Positions 1 through 5,445 of a DNA stretch of 5,445 bases are shown here, in pieces. Positions within the stretch are counted from its first letter, which is position 1. The number at the start of each line of letters is the position of its first letter. Origin of the DNA: Boseongicola sp. SB0662_bin_57 (lineage in GTDB: Bacteria; Pseudomonadota; Alphaproteobacteria; Rhodobacterales; Rhodobacteraceae); assembly GCA_009839535.1 (NCBI GenBank), contig VXPN01000052.1:1-5445 (forward strand), in the 5' to 3' direction. The position numbers and the translations under genes are program-made. Under the pieces are notes generated by a model that was given only the letters and a program-made list of their open reading frames with translations, ran no database searches and had not been told where the DNA came from.

Positions 1-27
1 CAAGAAGGGCCGGTGTTCGACCGACCC
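1..27 (-). terminator. Possible intrinsic terminator cut by the window edge
   Basis: Read on the minus strand, bases 27-20 (GGGTCGGT) pair with 14-7 (ACCGGCCC) across a five-base loop, giving eight pairs including one G-T wobble. The stem is followed at once by TTCTTG up to the edge. A GC-rich stem followed by a pyrimidine run is the layout of a Rho-independent terminator, but the T-tract is short, interrupted and truncated. It could end the operon, or end a short transcript from the promoter at 75-103. Confidence 0.33.
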
Positions 28-53
28 TGCCCAAGTCCTTTGCCCACAGCTGT

Positions 54-76
54 GACCGCCGTTTCGACGGCAGGTC
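54..76. repeat. Inverted repeat overlapping the predicted start point (operator-like or hairpin)
   Basis: GACC-GCCGT-TTCG-ACGGC-A-GGTC on the plus strand forms a nine-pair stem with one unpaired A and a TTCG tetraloop. It overlaps the -10 element (75-80) and the predicted start point near 68, where a repressor site would be placed. It could also fold as RNA behind the isomerase stop, but neither side carries a T-run, so an intrinsic terminator is less likely. A separate perfect 10-base palindrome, CACAGCTGTG, adjoins it at 45-54. Confidence 0.4.
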
Positions 77-103
77 TATAGGCGGGAACTTCACATATGG
101 CAA
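75..103 (-). promoter_or_regulatory. Candidate sigma70-like promoter directed leftward
   Basis: On the minus strand TTGCCA (98-103) matches the -35 consensus at five of six bases. A spacer of exactly 17 bases (81-97) separates it from TATAGA (75-80), which matches the -10 consensus at four of six. The predicted start point is near base 68, and transcription would leave the window at its left edge. It lies about 60 bases past the isomerase stop, so it would begin a new unit in the same direction, not drive the genes seen here. The stretch is more AT-rich than its surroundings. This is a pattern match only; chance occurrence is possible. Confidence 0.42.
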
Positions 104-159
104 GCACCCGACTGCAAGCGGAAGAGGTTCATGTCGGCGGCATCCCAAGGCGCCTTCGG

Positions 160-906
160 TCAGCGCGCGGCCGCGAGCCATCCAAGCGTCGCGTCCGTGT
201 CGCCGCCCGGTCTGTACTCCGCCCCAAGCGGACGCTTCCAGCCAAGCGTTTCGATCCCCGCAAATATCGTCGGATAGTGAAGCTCTCCATGATCCGGCGC
301 CCCGCGGTCAGGGACGGAAGCAATCTGGATGTGACCAATGACAGGCAAAAGCGATTCCATCCGAGTGAGGACGTCCCCTTCGGTCCGGCCCGCATGGTAG
401 CAATCGAACATCAGCTTGAGATTGGCCGCACCGACCGTCGCGATTGTCTCGGCCGCTTGGTCCGTCGTGGTCAGGAAGTAGCCCGGTGCGTCGTGGCGGT
501 TCAGCGGTTCGATCAGGATCGTCTTGCTCGTCTGGCCACAGGCGTAGCGGAGGTTCTCGGCAAACGCGGACTCGGCCTCCTGGCCGTCGGCAAAACCTGC
601 CATGACGTGAATGGCCCCGGCCCCTACGGCGTCAGCATAGGCGATGGCTTGGTTGATCGCGGCACGCGCCTCTTCCTCGCGTCCCGGCAATGCGGCAAGC
701 CCGTTTTCGCCGGGATTGCCGCGCGCCGTGTTCAGCCCAAGCATCGACAGCCCGGTTTCCTCAAGCGCCGCTTGCACGTCATCCGTCCGCGCGCCATACG
801 GCCAATGGCACTCGACAGCGTCGAAACCGGCCGTCTTGGCAGCGCGAATGGCGGCGGGCAGCGACCGATCGGCCCAGAGAAAGCCGAGATTGGCTGAGAA
901 CTTCAT
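160..906 (-). CDS. Hydroxypyruvate isomerase-family TIM barrel enzyme (Hyi/OtnI-like sugar isomerase)
   Basis: A 248-residue AP endonuclease family 2 type TIM barrel, close to the roughly 258 residues of E. coli Hyi. Seen: the opening MKFSANLGFLW; GFDAVECHWPY (27-37); ILIEPLNRHDAPGYFL (130-145) with catalytic-type E133; LMFDCYHAGRTEGD (165-178); GHIQIASVPDRGAPDHGE (191-208); and GAEYRPGG (228-235) with second catalytic-type E230. These match the hydroxypyruvate isomerase signature closely, and both glutamates needed for enediol isomerisation and the metal-ligand pattern are kept. The usual YKP after the second glutamate is YRP here. Hyi interconverts hydroxypyruvate and tartronate semialdehyde; the related OtnI acts on 2-oxo-tetronates, and the two cannot be separated by eye. 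The ATG at 906 is chosen because homology starts there and GGAG (915-918) lies eight bases upstream. The frame stays open upstream to 1143, with GTG at 1038, but that extension has no recognised similarity. It lies 232 bases downstream of the monooxygenase. Confidence 0.86.
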   Translation of the reverse strand: MKFSANLGFLWADRSLPAAIRAAKTAGFDAVECHWPYGARTDDVQAALEETGLSMLGLNTARGNPGENGLAALPGREEEARAAINQAIAYADAVGAGAIHVMAGFADGQEAESAFAENLRYACGQTSKTILIEPLNRHDAPGYFLTTTDQAAETIATVGAANLKLMFDCYHAGRTEGDVLTRMESLLPVIGHIQIASVPDRGAPDHGELHYPTIFAGIETLGWKRPLGAEYRPGGDTDATLGWLAAAR

Positions 907-1138
907 GCGTTCCGCTCCACTTCGGATCTGGTGACGGGAAGCACCGATTTCATCCGCGCGCGGGCCGGCGGCCAGCGTGGGAACAACGCAGTCGAATTCG
1001 AAACCAATAGCAAGTTCGCGATGCGCCAAGCATTCCACTTCCGAGCCCGAGGTCTCGCCGCCCGTTGCGACGACCCGCGTGACGCGGACGAGCGCATGTC
1101 CGCCAGAAGCGTCATTGCGAGATGGCGGAATGTCTCTT
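907..1138 (-). other. 232-base gap before the isomerase gene, with an open frame continuous with it
   Basis: This is the only sizeable gap in an otherwise overlapping gene series. On the minus strand the isomerase frame stays open, without a stop, from just after a TGA at 1144-1146 down to the ATG at 906, about 79 codons, many with G or C in the third position. The possible start codons in it, such as GTG at 1036-1038, have no convincing ribosome site. The peptide it would encode (part: HALVRVTRVVATGG) is not one I recognise and has no counterpart in Hyi proteins. A second open minus-strand frame starts at TTG 1142 and ends at 903; it is also unrecognised. Small inverted repeats are present: CCGCG-TGA-CGCGG (1075-1087) and the palindrome TCGAATTCGA (992-1001). 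I found no clear sigma70 promoter and no terminator with a T-run. It may be a leader, a decayed gene fragment or plain intergenic DNA. Confidence 0.4.
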
Positions 1139-2380
1139 TCAAGTCAGCACGACGTCATCAATGTCGGCGAAGTAGGAAAACTCCCCGGGAATGGTGATCG
1201 AGCGGCTCCACCACGCACGGCAGGCCTCGGCAGTGGCTCCGGCAAGGTCTATCGTGTTCCAGATGAAGGCGTCCTCCATCTGGTTGCCGAGCGCAAGCAT
1301 GCGGCGCGCGACCGCTGTCTGGCGCCTCGACCAGTCGGCCACGGCTGTCGGCACGTCCGCGTGACCGGCCAAGGCGTCGACCAGGTCCGCCGCGTTTGAG
1401 AGCCCCTTGAATACGCCGGCGCCCGTCATCGGCTGGACGACCATGCCGGCATCGCCGCAAAGGCCCATCCTGCCCTTGCCATATCCTGGCAGCTCGCTGG
1501 TGTAGATCAGCTGGATCTGGTTGCCGGTCGACTTGGCAAGGATGTCCGCATAGTAATCCGGCAATTCGCGCGCCATCAGCGCCTTCAGCTCGTCGTCCAG
1601 GTCATCGCGCATTTCGCCGGACGGCACCGTTCCGTTGCGACGCGTGCCGTGTCTGTCGATCAGAAAATGGTCGAGATCGCCGGCATCGGCCGGAATGTAG
1701 GCCGCCCAGTTGATCGTCCTTTCCCCCGGCACCGTAGACCCCTCGATCGACGGGATCACGAAGGACACGAAGCTGCCCTTGATCGAAACGTAGGAATAGC
1801 GCGGGTGGTCTGCCAGCGGCGCGTGGTCGGCGACCTCGCAATCGGGCAGGATGCCGCGCCAGACGAGATAGCCGCGATAGCCCGGTTCGACCTCGGGGAA
1901 GAGCAGCAGCCGACCCATCGAATTGTAGCCGTCGCAGAACAGCACGAGCTCGGCATCCTCCACGCCGCCATCTTCGAAGACCAGCTTGATGCTGTTGCCC
2001 AGATCCTGGGCTGCAGCCAATGTCCTCCCGCGCTTGTAGCGCTCCGAGGGCACGCGCTTGACAAGGTTCCGCCAGAGCCCGCCCCAATGCACGCAATGCA
2101 TGTCGATTGCGGCACTGAGCGGGTTGACGCCGAGATAGGGTTCGTCATCCGTCCGTTTGCACATCCGCAGGATGTCGAAGGGAGAGGCCGGGAATTCCGC
2201 GTCAATCAGGTCGCGCGATTTCATCTCGTCCAGGACCTTGCGCGAGGTCGTCAGCCCGCCACCACGGCCCACGAGCCCTGACTTCGAGCGTTCGTAGACT
2301 GTCACGTCGTGCCCCGCACGCCCCAGCAGGATGGCCGCCATGCATCCCGAGAGCGACCCTCCGATGATCGCTGCCCTCAT
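1139..2380 (-). CDS. FAD-dependent aromatic-ring monooxygenase, 2,6-dihydroxypyridine 3-monooxygenase-like
   Basis: A 413-residue class A flavoprotein hydroxylase of normal length. Seen: an N-terminal dinucleotide-binding fold in variant form, IIGGSLSGCMAAILL (5-19), with acidic E30 in VYERS for the FAD ribose; GRGGGL (38-43); YLVWRGILP (171-179); the CDG motif with downstream Ser/Arg (CDGYNSMGR, 149-157); and the second FAD motif GLCGDAGMVVQPMTGAG (306-322). The GGS-x-SG start, GRGGG and the VWRG stretch resemble 2,6-dihydroxypyridine 3-monooxygenase relatives, which hydroxylate electron-rich hydroxylated (hetero)aromatics using NAD(P)H and oxygen. The real substrate is not known. The ATG at 2380 begins exactly at the FAD fold, has AAGGG (2387-2391) six bases upstream, and overlaps the sulfatase stop as ATGA. 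A longer in-frame start at 2452 lies inside the sulfatase and adds nothing conserved. Tight coupling suggests it acts on the product of the sulfatase. Confidence 0.9.
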   Translation of the reverse strand: MRAAIIGGSLSGCMAAILLGRAGHDVTVYERSKSGLVGRGGGLTTSRKVLDEMKSRDLIDAEFPASPFDILRMCKRTDDEPYLGVNPLSAAIDMHCVHWGGLWRNLVKRVPSERYKRGRTLAAAQDLGNSIKLVFEDGGVEDAELVLFCDGYNSMGRLLLFPEVEPGYRGYLVWRGILPDCEVADHAPLADHPRYSYVSIKGSFVSFVIPSIEGSTVPGERTINWAAYIPADAGDLDHFLIDRHGTRRNGTVPSGEMRDDLDDELKALMARELPDYYADILAKSTGNQIQLIYTSELPGYGKGRMGLCGDAGMVVQPMTGAGVFKGLSNAADLVDALAGHADVPTAVADWSRRQTAVARRMLALGNQMEDAFIWNTIDLAGATAEACRAWWSRSITIPGEFSYFADIDDVVLT

Positions 2381-3876
2381 TGCGCGCCCTTCGTCGCGAC
2401 TTCCGGGAAGAAGACCATGTCGCCCTTCGCGTTGATCGGCGGAACCGGCCACTGATTGCCGCGGATGAGGCTGAGGCCGCGATTTGGGCCGGGGCAGAAT
2501 GTGCGGCCAGGCTCACCATTGGGCGTGTCGCCATCCCACCACTTTTCGTCCGAGCCGTAGGATTCGGACCGCAGGAGCCCGATCAGGCGCTGAAGCGTTT
2601 CGGCATGGTCCGGGTCTGCCCCGAGATCGGTCATCTCTTGCGGGTCGTTCTCCAGGTCGAACAACTGAACGTGGTTGCCGCACGGGTACCAGATCAGCTT
2701 GTTGCGCTGGTCGCGGATCATGCGCGAACTGTGGCTGTCTTCACCAAATTCGCCGTAGACATGGTCGCGCGGCGCATCGCTCACCATCGAGCGCCCATCG
2801 ACATGGCTTGGCGGCTCAATCCCGGCGAGACCCAGAAGCGTCGGCATGATGTCCTGAAGCCCGGTCACGCGGTCGTCGACCGAGCCGAAGGGCAATCGGT
2901 TGTCCCCGTTCTCGCCCATCAGGATCATCGGCACATTGGACGAGCCTTCGTAAAAGGTCTGCTTCGCCCACATCCCGTGATTGCCCAGCATGTCGCCGTG
3001 ATCCGAGGTGAACATGATGATCGTCTCGTCGAGAATGCCTTCCTCGCGGATCGTTCCGATCAACGCGCCGATCTGCTGGTCGATCTGGGTGCATAGCGCA
3101 TAGAAGGCACGACGTGCCCACCGGACCTCCCGCTCGGAATAGACATTGCGCGCCTGTACGCCTTGAAGGTTGTAAGGCAGATCGGCCGCAGACCAATCGC
3201 CCGCAAAGGGCATGTCGATCTCGATGTCGTCGTAATGGTCGAGGAACCGCTGCGGCGGCACCAGCGGCGGATGCGGATGTCGGTAGCCGAGATACCAGAA
3301 GGACGGGCGGTTGGGATCGCGGCGGCGCACGTATCGCGCCATCGTGTCGGTGGCCCAGTTGGTGGCATGGAGCCGATCGGGCAGATGCCAGGCGGTCGCC
3401 TGATAGGCGTTGTTCGACATGCCGTGCCCGAACTGCTGGCCGACATGGCCTTGATCGCCCAGAAAGATCTCGTAGTCGTCAGTCACGCCGTAGAGCGTCC
3501 GTCCTTCGTCATCCAGTTGGACATCGTCGAACCCGATCCGGTCCCGTTGTGGATAGGTGTGGGTCTTGCCCACCGCAAAGGCCTGATACCCCGCGTCACG
3601 AAAGCATTGAGCGAGCGTCGGCAAGTGCGGCTCCATCGGACGGCAGGGCTGGAAAGTGCGATCCCCATGCTGGCGGGGCGTGCACCCCGTCATCAGGGTG
3701 CGCCTTGCGGGCAAGCAAACGGGCGTCTCGGAGTAGCAATTGGAGAACCGCACCCCGTTCCGGCACAACTGATCGAGCACCGGTGTATGGATGGCGGGAT
3801 GTCCCGCCGCCCCAAGCAGGGCCGCCGGCCAATGATCAGTGACGATCAGGAGAACGTTGGGGTGCGATTCAGACAT
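2377..3876 (-). CDS. Type I sulfatase-superfamily hydrolase (arylsulfatase / choline-sulfatase / phosphonate monoester hydrolase-like)
   Basis: A 499-residue alkaline-phosphatase-fold hydrolase. Seen in the sequence: NVLLIVTDHWP (7-17) with metal ligand candidate D14; the formylglycine motif C-L-P-A-R (54-58) in PVCLPARRTLMTG; GKTH (103-106) in place of the usual GKWH or GKMH; YRHPHPP (198-204); SDHGDMLGNHGMW (291-303), giving D292 and H293; and K305 in the following AKQTFYEGS. These are the expected metal-binding and active-site positions, so the enzyme looks intact. Family knowledge: Cys54 must be converted to formylglycine by a separate enzyme, not encoded here. There is no signal peptide, so it should act in the cytoplasm on an imported substrate. 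The D-H metal pair resembles choline sulfatases and phosphonate monoester hydrolases more than classic arylsulfatases; sulfate ester, phosphonate and phosphodiester cleavage all remain possible. The ATG at 3876 was chosen because homology begins there, a GGGAAAG element precedes it, and it overlaps tctA by 8 bases. An in-frame extension to 3975 would run inside tctA and looks spurious. Confidence 0.93.
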   Translation of the reverse strand: MSESHPNVLLIVTDHWPAALLGAAGHPAIHTPVLDQLCRNGVRFSNCYSETPVCLPARRTLMTGCTPRQHGDRTFQPCRPMEPHLPTLAQCFRDAGYQAFAVGKTHTYPQRDRIGFDDVQLDDEGRTLYGVTDDYEIFLGDQGHVGQQFGHGMSNNAYQATAWHLPDRLHATNWATDTMARYVRRRDPNRPSFWYLGYRHPHPPLVPPQRFLDHYDDIEIDMPFAGDWSAADLPYNLQGVQARNVYSEREVRWARRAFYALCTQIDQQIGALIGTIREEGILDETIIMFTSDHGDMLGNHGMWAKQTFYEGSSNVPMILMGENGDNRLPFGSVDDRVTGLQDIMPTLLGLAGIEPPSHVDGRSMVSDAPRDHVYGEFGEDSHSSRMIRDQRNKLIWYPCGNHVQLFDLENDPQEMTDLGADPDHAETLQRLIGLLRSESYGSDEKWWDGDTPNGEPGRTFCPGPNRGLSLIRGNQWPVPPINAKGDMVFFPEVATKGAQ

Positions 3877-5356
3877 TCTGCTTTCCCGATCTTCGCGATC
3901 CAATGATCGGCGCTGCAATGAATGCCGCCGCAAGGCCGAGAACGCCAAGCGCGATCGGATCGGCAATGAACTCAACGAAGTCGCCCTGCGCGCTGATCAT
4001 GCCCTGACGGAGCTTGCCTTCAAACGTGGTTCCAAGCGCCATGCCAATGACGATCGGTGCCACCGGGTATTTCGCGAACCGCAGGATGACTCCGACAACC
4101 CCGGCGGCTGCGCAGATGATCACGTCAATCGGGTTTCCACGAACAACGAAGGCGCCGACAAAGGAAAACAGCATGATGAACGCCATCAAAAGCGGTTCCG
4201 GCATCGCAAGGATCTTCGCGAAGATGCGAGAGCCGAGAGCGCCGAGTCCGAACATGATGAAGTTGGCGACCAGGATCAGCAGGAAAGCACCTGTCAGGAT
4301 GTGGGGGTTGTTCTGCGCCAGGTCGAAACCGGGAGTGAGGCCCTGTATCGTCAGCACGCCCAACAGCACCACTGTCCCGCCGTCACCTGGAATCCCAAGC
4401 GCCAATGTCGGGATGAGTGCCCCGCCCGTGACGGCATTGTTCGCGGTCTCGGATGCGACGAGGCCATCGGGCTCGCCCTTGCCGAAGTTTTCCCGTCGCG
4501 GCGAACTGCGCCGCAGGTCCGAATAGCTGACGAATGTTGCCGCCGTTGCGCCCGTGCCAGGCAAGATGCCGATGAATGTCCCGATGACGGAGGCACGAAA
4601 GAACTGTGGAATGCGCAACGTGATTTCCGTCAAGGCGGGCATGCGGAAGCCGACGTTGGAAACATCCGGCGGCTTTGCGGCGAAGTAGTGCCCTGCGCGG
4701 TGGAAGACTTCCGCCAGCGCAAAGATCCCGATGAGCACGGGAATCAAGGACAGTCCGCCCATCAATGCCGGTTGCCCAAAGTCGAAACGGGTATAGCCCG
4801 TCAGGTCGTCGGTCCCGATCGTGGTCAGCCAAAGGCCGATGACACCAGCCAGCAGGCCCTTGATCGTGCTGCCGGCAGAGACCCATGCAATGCACGTCAG
4901 CGCGAAGACAATGATCGCGAATATCGCGGCCGGTCCGAATGCGACTGACACCCTTGCCAGCAGGGGCGCCGCGAGAATCAGGACGACCAACGAAAACACG
5001 CCGCCGACAAGCGACGAAAACGTGGCCCAGCCAATGGCAAGATCGGCTTTCCCGGCCTTTGCCATGGGATACCCGTCCAGCACGGTGGCCGCGGACTGCG
5101 GCGTGCCCGGGGTGTTGATCAAGATCGCCGATATCGAGCCGCCATAGACTGATGTCACGTAGATTCCCAGGAACAAGGCTATCGAGGCTTCGGTGGACAT
5201 CCCGAAGGTAAAGGGGAGCGCCACGATCAGTGCCGCCACGGTCCCGATCCCGGGCAAGGCGCCGGCGATCGTGCCCCAGAACGAGCCGATGATCAGCGCA
5301 ATCAAGACGCTCACGCTGGCAAACTGGGCTATGGCTTGGGCAACCTGGTCCATCAT
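3869..5356 (-). CDS. tctA: TctA-family large membrane subunit of a tripartite tricarboxylate transporter
   Basis: This is a complete 495-residue integral membrane protein, close to the family's usual length of about 500. It is hydrophobic throughout, with roughly ten to twelve membrane segments. Family signatures seen in order are an N-terminal GxLPGIG loop (ALPGIGTVAALIVALP, residues 34-48), NTPGTPQSAATVLDGYPMA (81-99), a second inverted-type loop GILPGTGATAATF (263-275), FGKGEPDGLVASETANNA (291-308) and IPTLALGIPGD (315-325). In TTT systems this subunit forms the translocation path for a carboxylate or other organic anion delivered by a TctC binding protein, driven by an ion gradient. The substrate cannot be read from TctA. 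Two ATG codons stand in tandem (5356 and 5353). A GAGCGGG element just upstream is better spaced for the second, so the true start may be one codon later. The end overlaps the sulfatase start by 8 bases, which suggests translational coupling and a role in importing that enzyme's substrate. Confidence 0.95.
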   Translation of the reverse strand: MMDQVAQAIAQFASVSVLIALIIGSFWGTIAGALPGIGTVAALIVALPFTFGMSTEASIALFLGIYVTSVYGGSISAILINTPGTPQSAATVLDGYPMAKAGKADLAIGWATFSSLVGGVFSLVVLILAAPLLARVSVAFGPAAIFAIIVFALTCIAWVSAGSTIKGLLAGVIGLWLTTIGTDDLTGYTRFDFGQPALMGGLSLIPVLIGIFALAEVFHRAGHYFAAKPPDVSNVGFRMPALTEITLRIPQFFRASVIGTFIGILPGTGATAATFVSYSDLRRSSPRRENFGKGEPDGLVASETANNAVTGGALIPTLALGIPGDGGTVVLLGVLTIQGLTPGFDLAQNNPHILTGAFLLILVANFIMFGLGALGSRIFAKILAMPEPLLMAFIMLFSFVGAFVVRGNPIDVIICAAAGVVGVILRFAKYPVAPIVIGMALGTTFEGKLRQGMISAQGDFVEFIADPIALGVLGLAAAFIAAPIIGSRRSGKQNV

Positions 5357-5361
5357 CCCGC

Positions 5362-5445
5362 TCAGATCTGGTGGAACCAGGGCGACCGCGGCAACAGCAG
5401 TTCAAACCCGAATGTGAACAGTGCCCATATCGCCAAAGGCGCCAG
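5362..5445 (-). CDS. tctB: TctB-family small membrane subunit of a tripartite tricarboxylate transporter, C-terminal end only
   Basis: Only the last 27 codons and a TGA stop are inside the window; the 5' part lies beyond the right edge. The frame reads as a hydrophobic helix (LAIWALFTFGFELLL) followed by a short polar tail ending PWFHQI. This fits the last transmembrane segment of TctB, a four-helix subunit of about 150 residues in known TTT systems. Its stop lies 5 bases before the tctA start, the usual tctB-tctA order, and this position supports the call more than the short peptide does. In the family, TctB works with TctA as the membrane part of a secondary importer fed by a periplasmic binding protein, TctC. 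A tctC gene would be expected further upstream but cannot be seen. The fragment alone would not be diagnostic. Confidence 0.82.
   Translation of the reverse strand: MAPLAIWALFTFGFELLLPRSPWFHQI

Larger units (their letters stand above)
28..159. other. Sequence downstream of the isomerase gene, no protein gene seen
   Basis: I find no supported coding region here. A plus-strand frame is open from base 1 to a TAG at 79-81, but its 26 residues are not recognisable. Minus-strand ATGs give only very short frames. The contents of note are the promoter, inverted repeat and palindrome described separately. Confidence 0.5.

Noticed and set aside
1..81. C-terminal end of a convergent plus-strand gene
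   Set aside because: The frame is open to TAG at 79-81, but the 26 residues are proline- and threonine-rich, unrecognisable and too short to support a gene.
97..897. Plus-strand open frame of 266 codons opposite the isomerase
   Set aside because: Arginine-rich, unstructured translation with no family resemblance, while the minus strand carries a complete isomerase with all motifs.
1075..1087. CCGCG-TGA-CGCGG hairpin behind the monooxygenase gene as a terminator
   Set aside because: Only five pairs with no T-run on either strand; common in GC-rich DNA.
1110..1121. CGTCATTGCGAG, resembling the start of a widespread bacterial dispersed palindromic repeat
   Set aside because: Only 12 bases match; the rest of the repeat and its inverted partner are absent, so chance similarity or a worn remnant cannot be told apart.
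1649..3096. Several plus-strand frames opposite the monooxygenase and sulfatase
   Set aside because: All are shadows of well-supported minus-strand genes and show no motifs of their own.
3839..4948. Long plus-strand open frame of 369 codons opposite tctA
   Set aside because: It is a mirror of the hydrophobic tctA gene: its translation is almost wholly polar and charged, with no recognisable domain, as expected for antisense of membrane-protein codons in GC-rich DNA.
1..5445. CRISPR arrays, insertion sequences, tRNA genes or phage att sites
   Set aside because: No spaced direct repeats, transposase frames, terminal inverted repeats or cloverleaf sequences were seen; most of the window is occupied by five intact or edge-cut genes.

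Overview
The window is GC-rich DNA that looks alphaproteobacterial (Rhodobacterales or Rhizobiales type). That is judged from base composition, codon use, and the pairing of a tripartite tricarboxylate transporter (TTT) with single-substrate catabolic enzymes. It is an inference, not a taxonomic match. All recognisable genes lie on the minus strand and are read from right to left.

Layout in transcription order. The 3' end of tctB (5362-5445, cut by the window edge) is followed after 5 bases by tctA (3869-5356), the large membrane subunit of a TTT uptake system. tctA overlaps by 8 bases with a type I sulfatase-superfamily hydrolase (2377-3876), which carries an intact C-x-P-x-R formylglycine motif and no signal peptide. 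The sulfatase overlaps by 4 bases (ATGA) with an FAD-dependent aromatic monooxygenase resembling 2,6-dihydroxypyridine 3-monooxygenases (1139-2380). A 232-base gap (907-1138) follows, then a hydroxypyruvate isomerase-family TIM barrel enzyme (160-906). The last 159 bases hold no recognisable gene. They do contain a good sigma70-like promoter pointing left (75-103), an inverted repeat on its start point (54-76), a palindrome, and a terminator-like hairpin at the very edge (7-27). Together these could be a small RNA gene or the leader of the next transcription unit.

Working together: the most economical reading is one catabolic operon. A periplasmic binding protein (TctC, presumably upstream and outside the window) and TctA/TctB would import an organic anion. 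The cytoplasmic sulfatase-like enzyme would remove a sulfate or phosphonate ester group, the flavin monooxygenase would hydroxylate the freed (hetero)aromatic ring, and the isomerase would handle a small hydroxy-oxo acid or act in a side pathway. The substrate cannot be read from the sequence. The combination of a TTT transporter, sulfatase and DHPH-like monooxygenase is the most interesting feature of the window.
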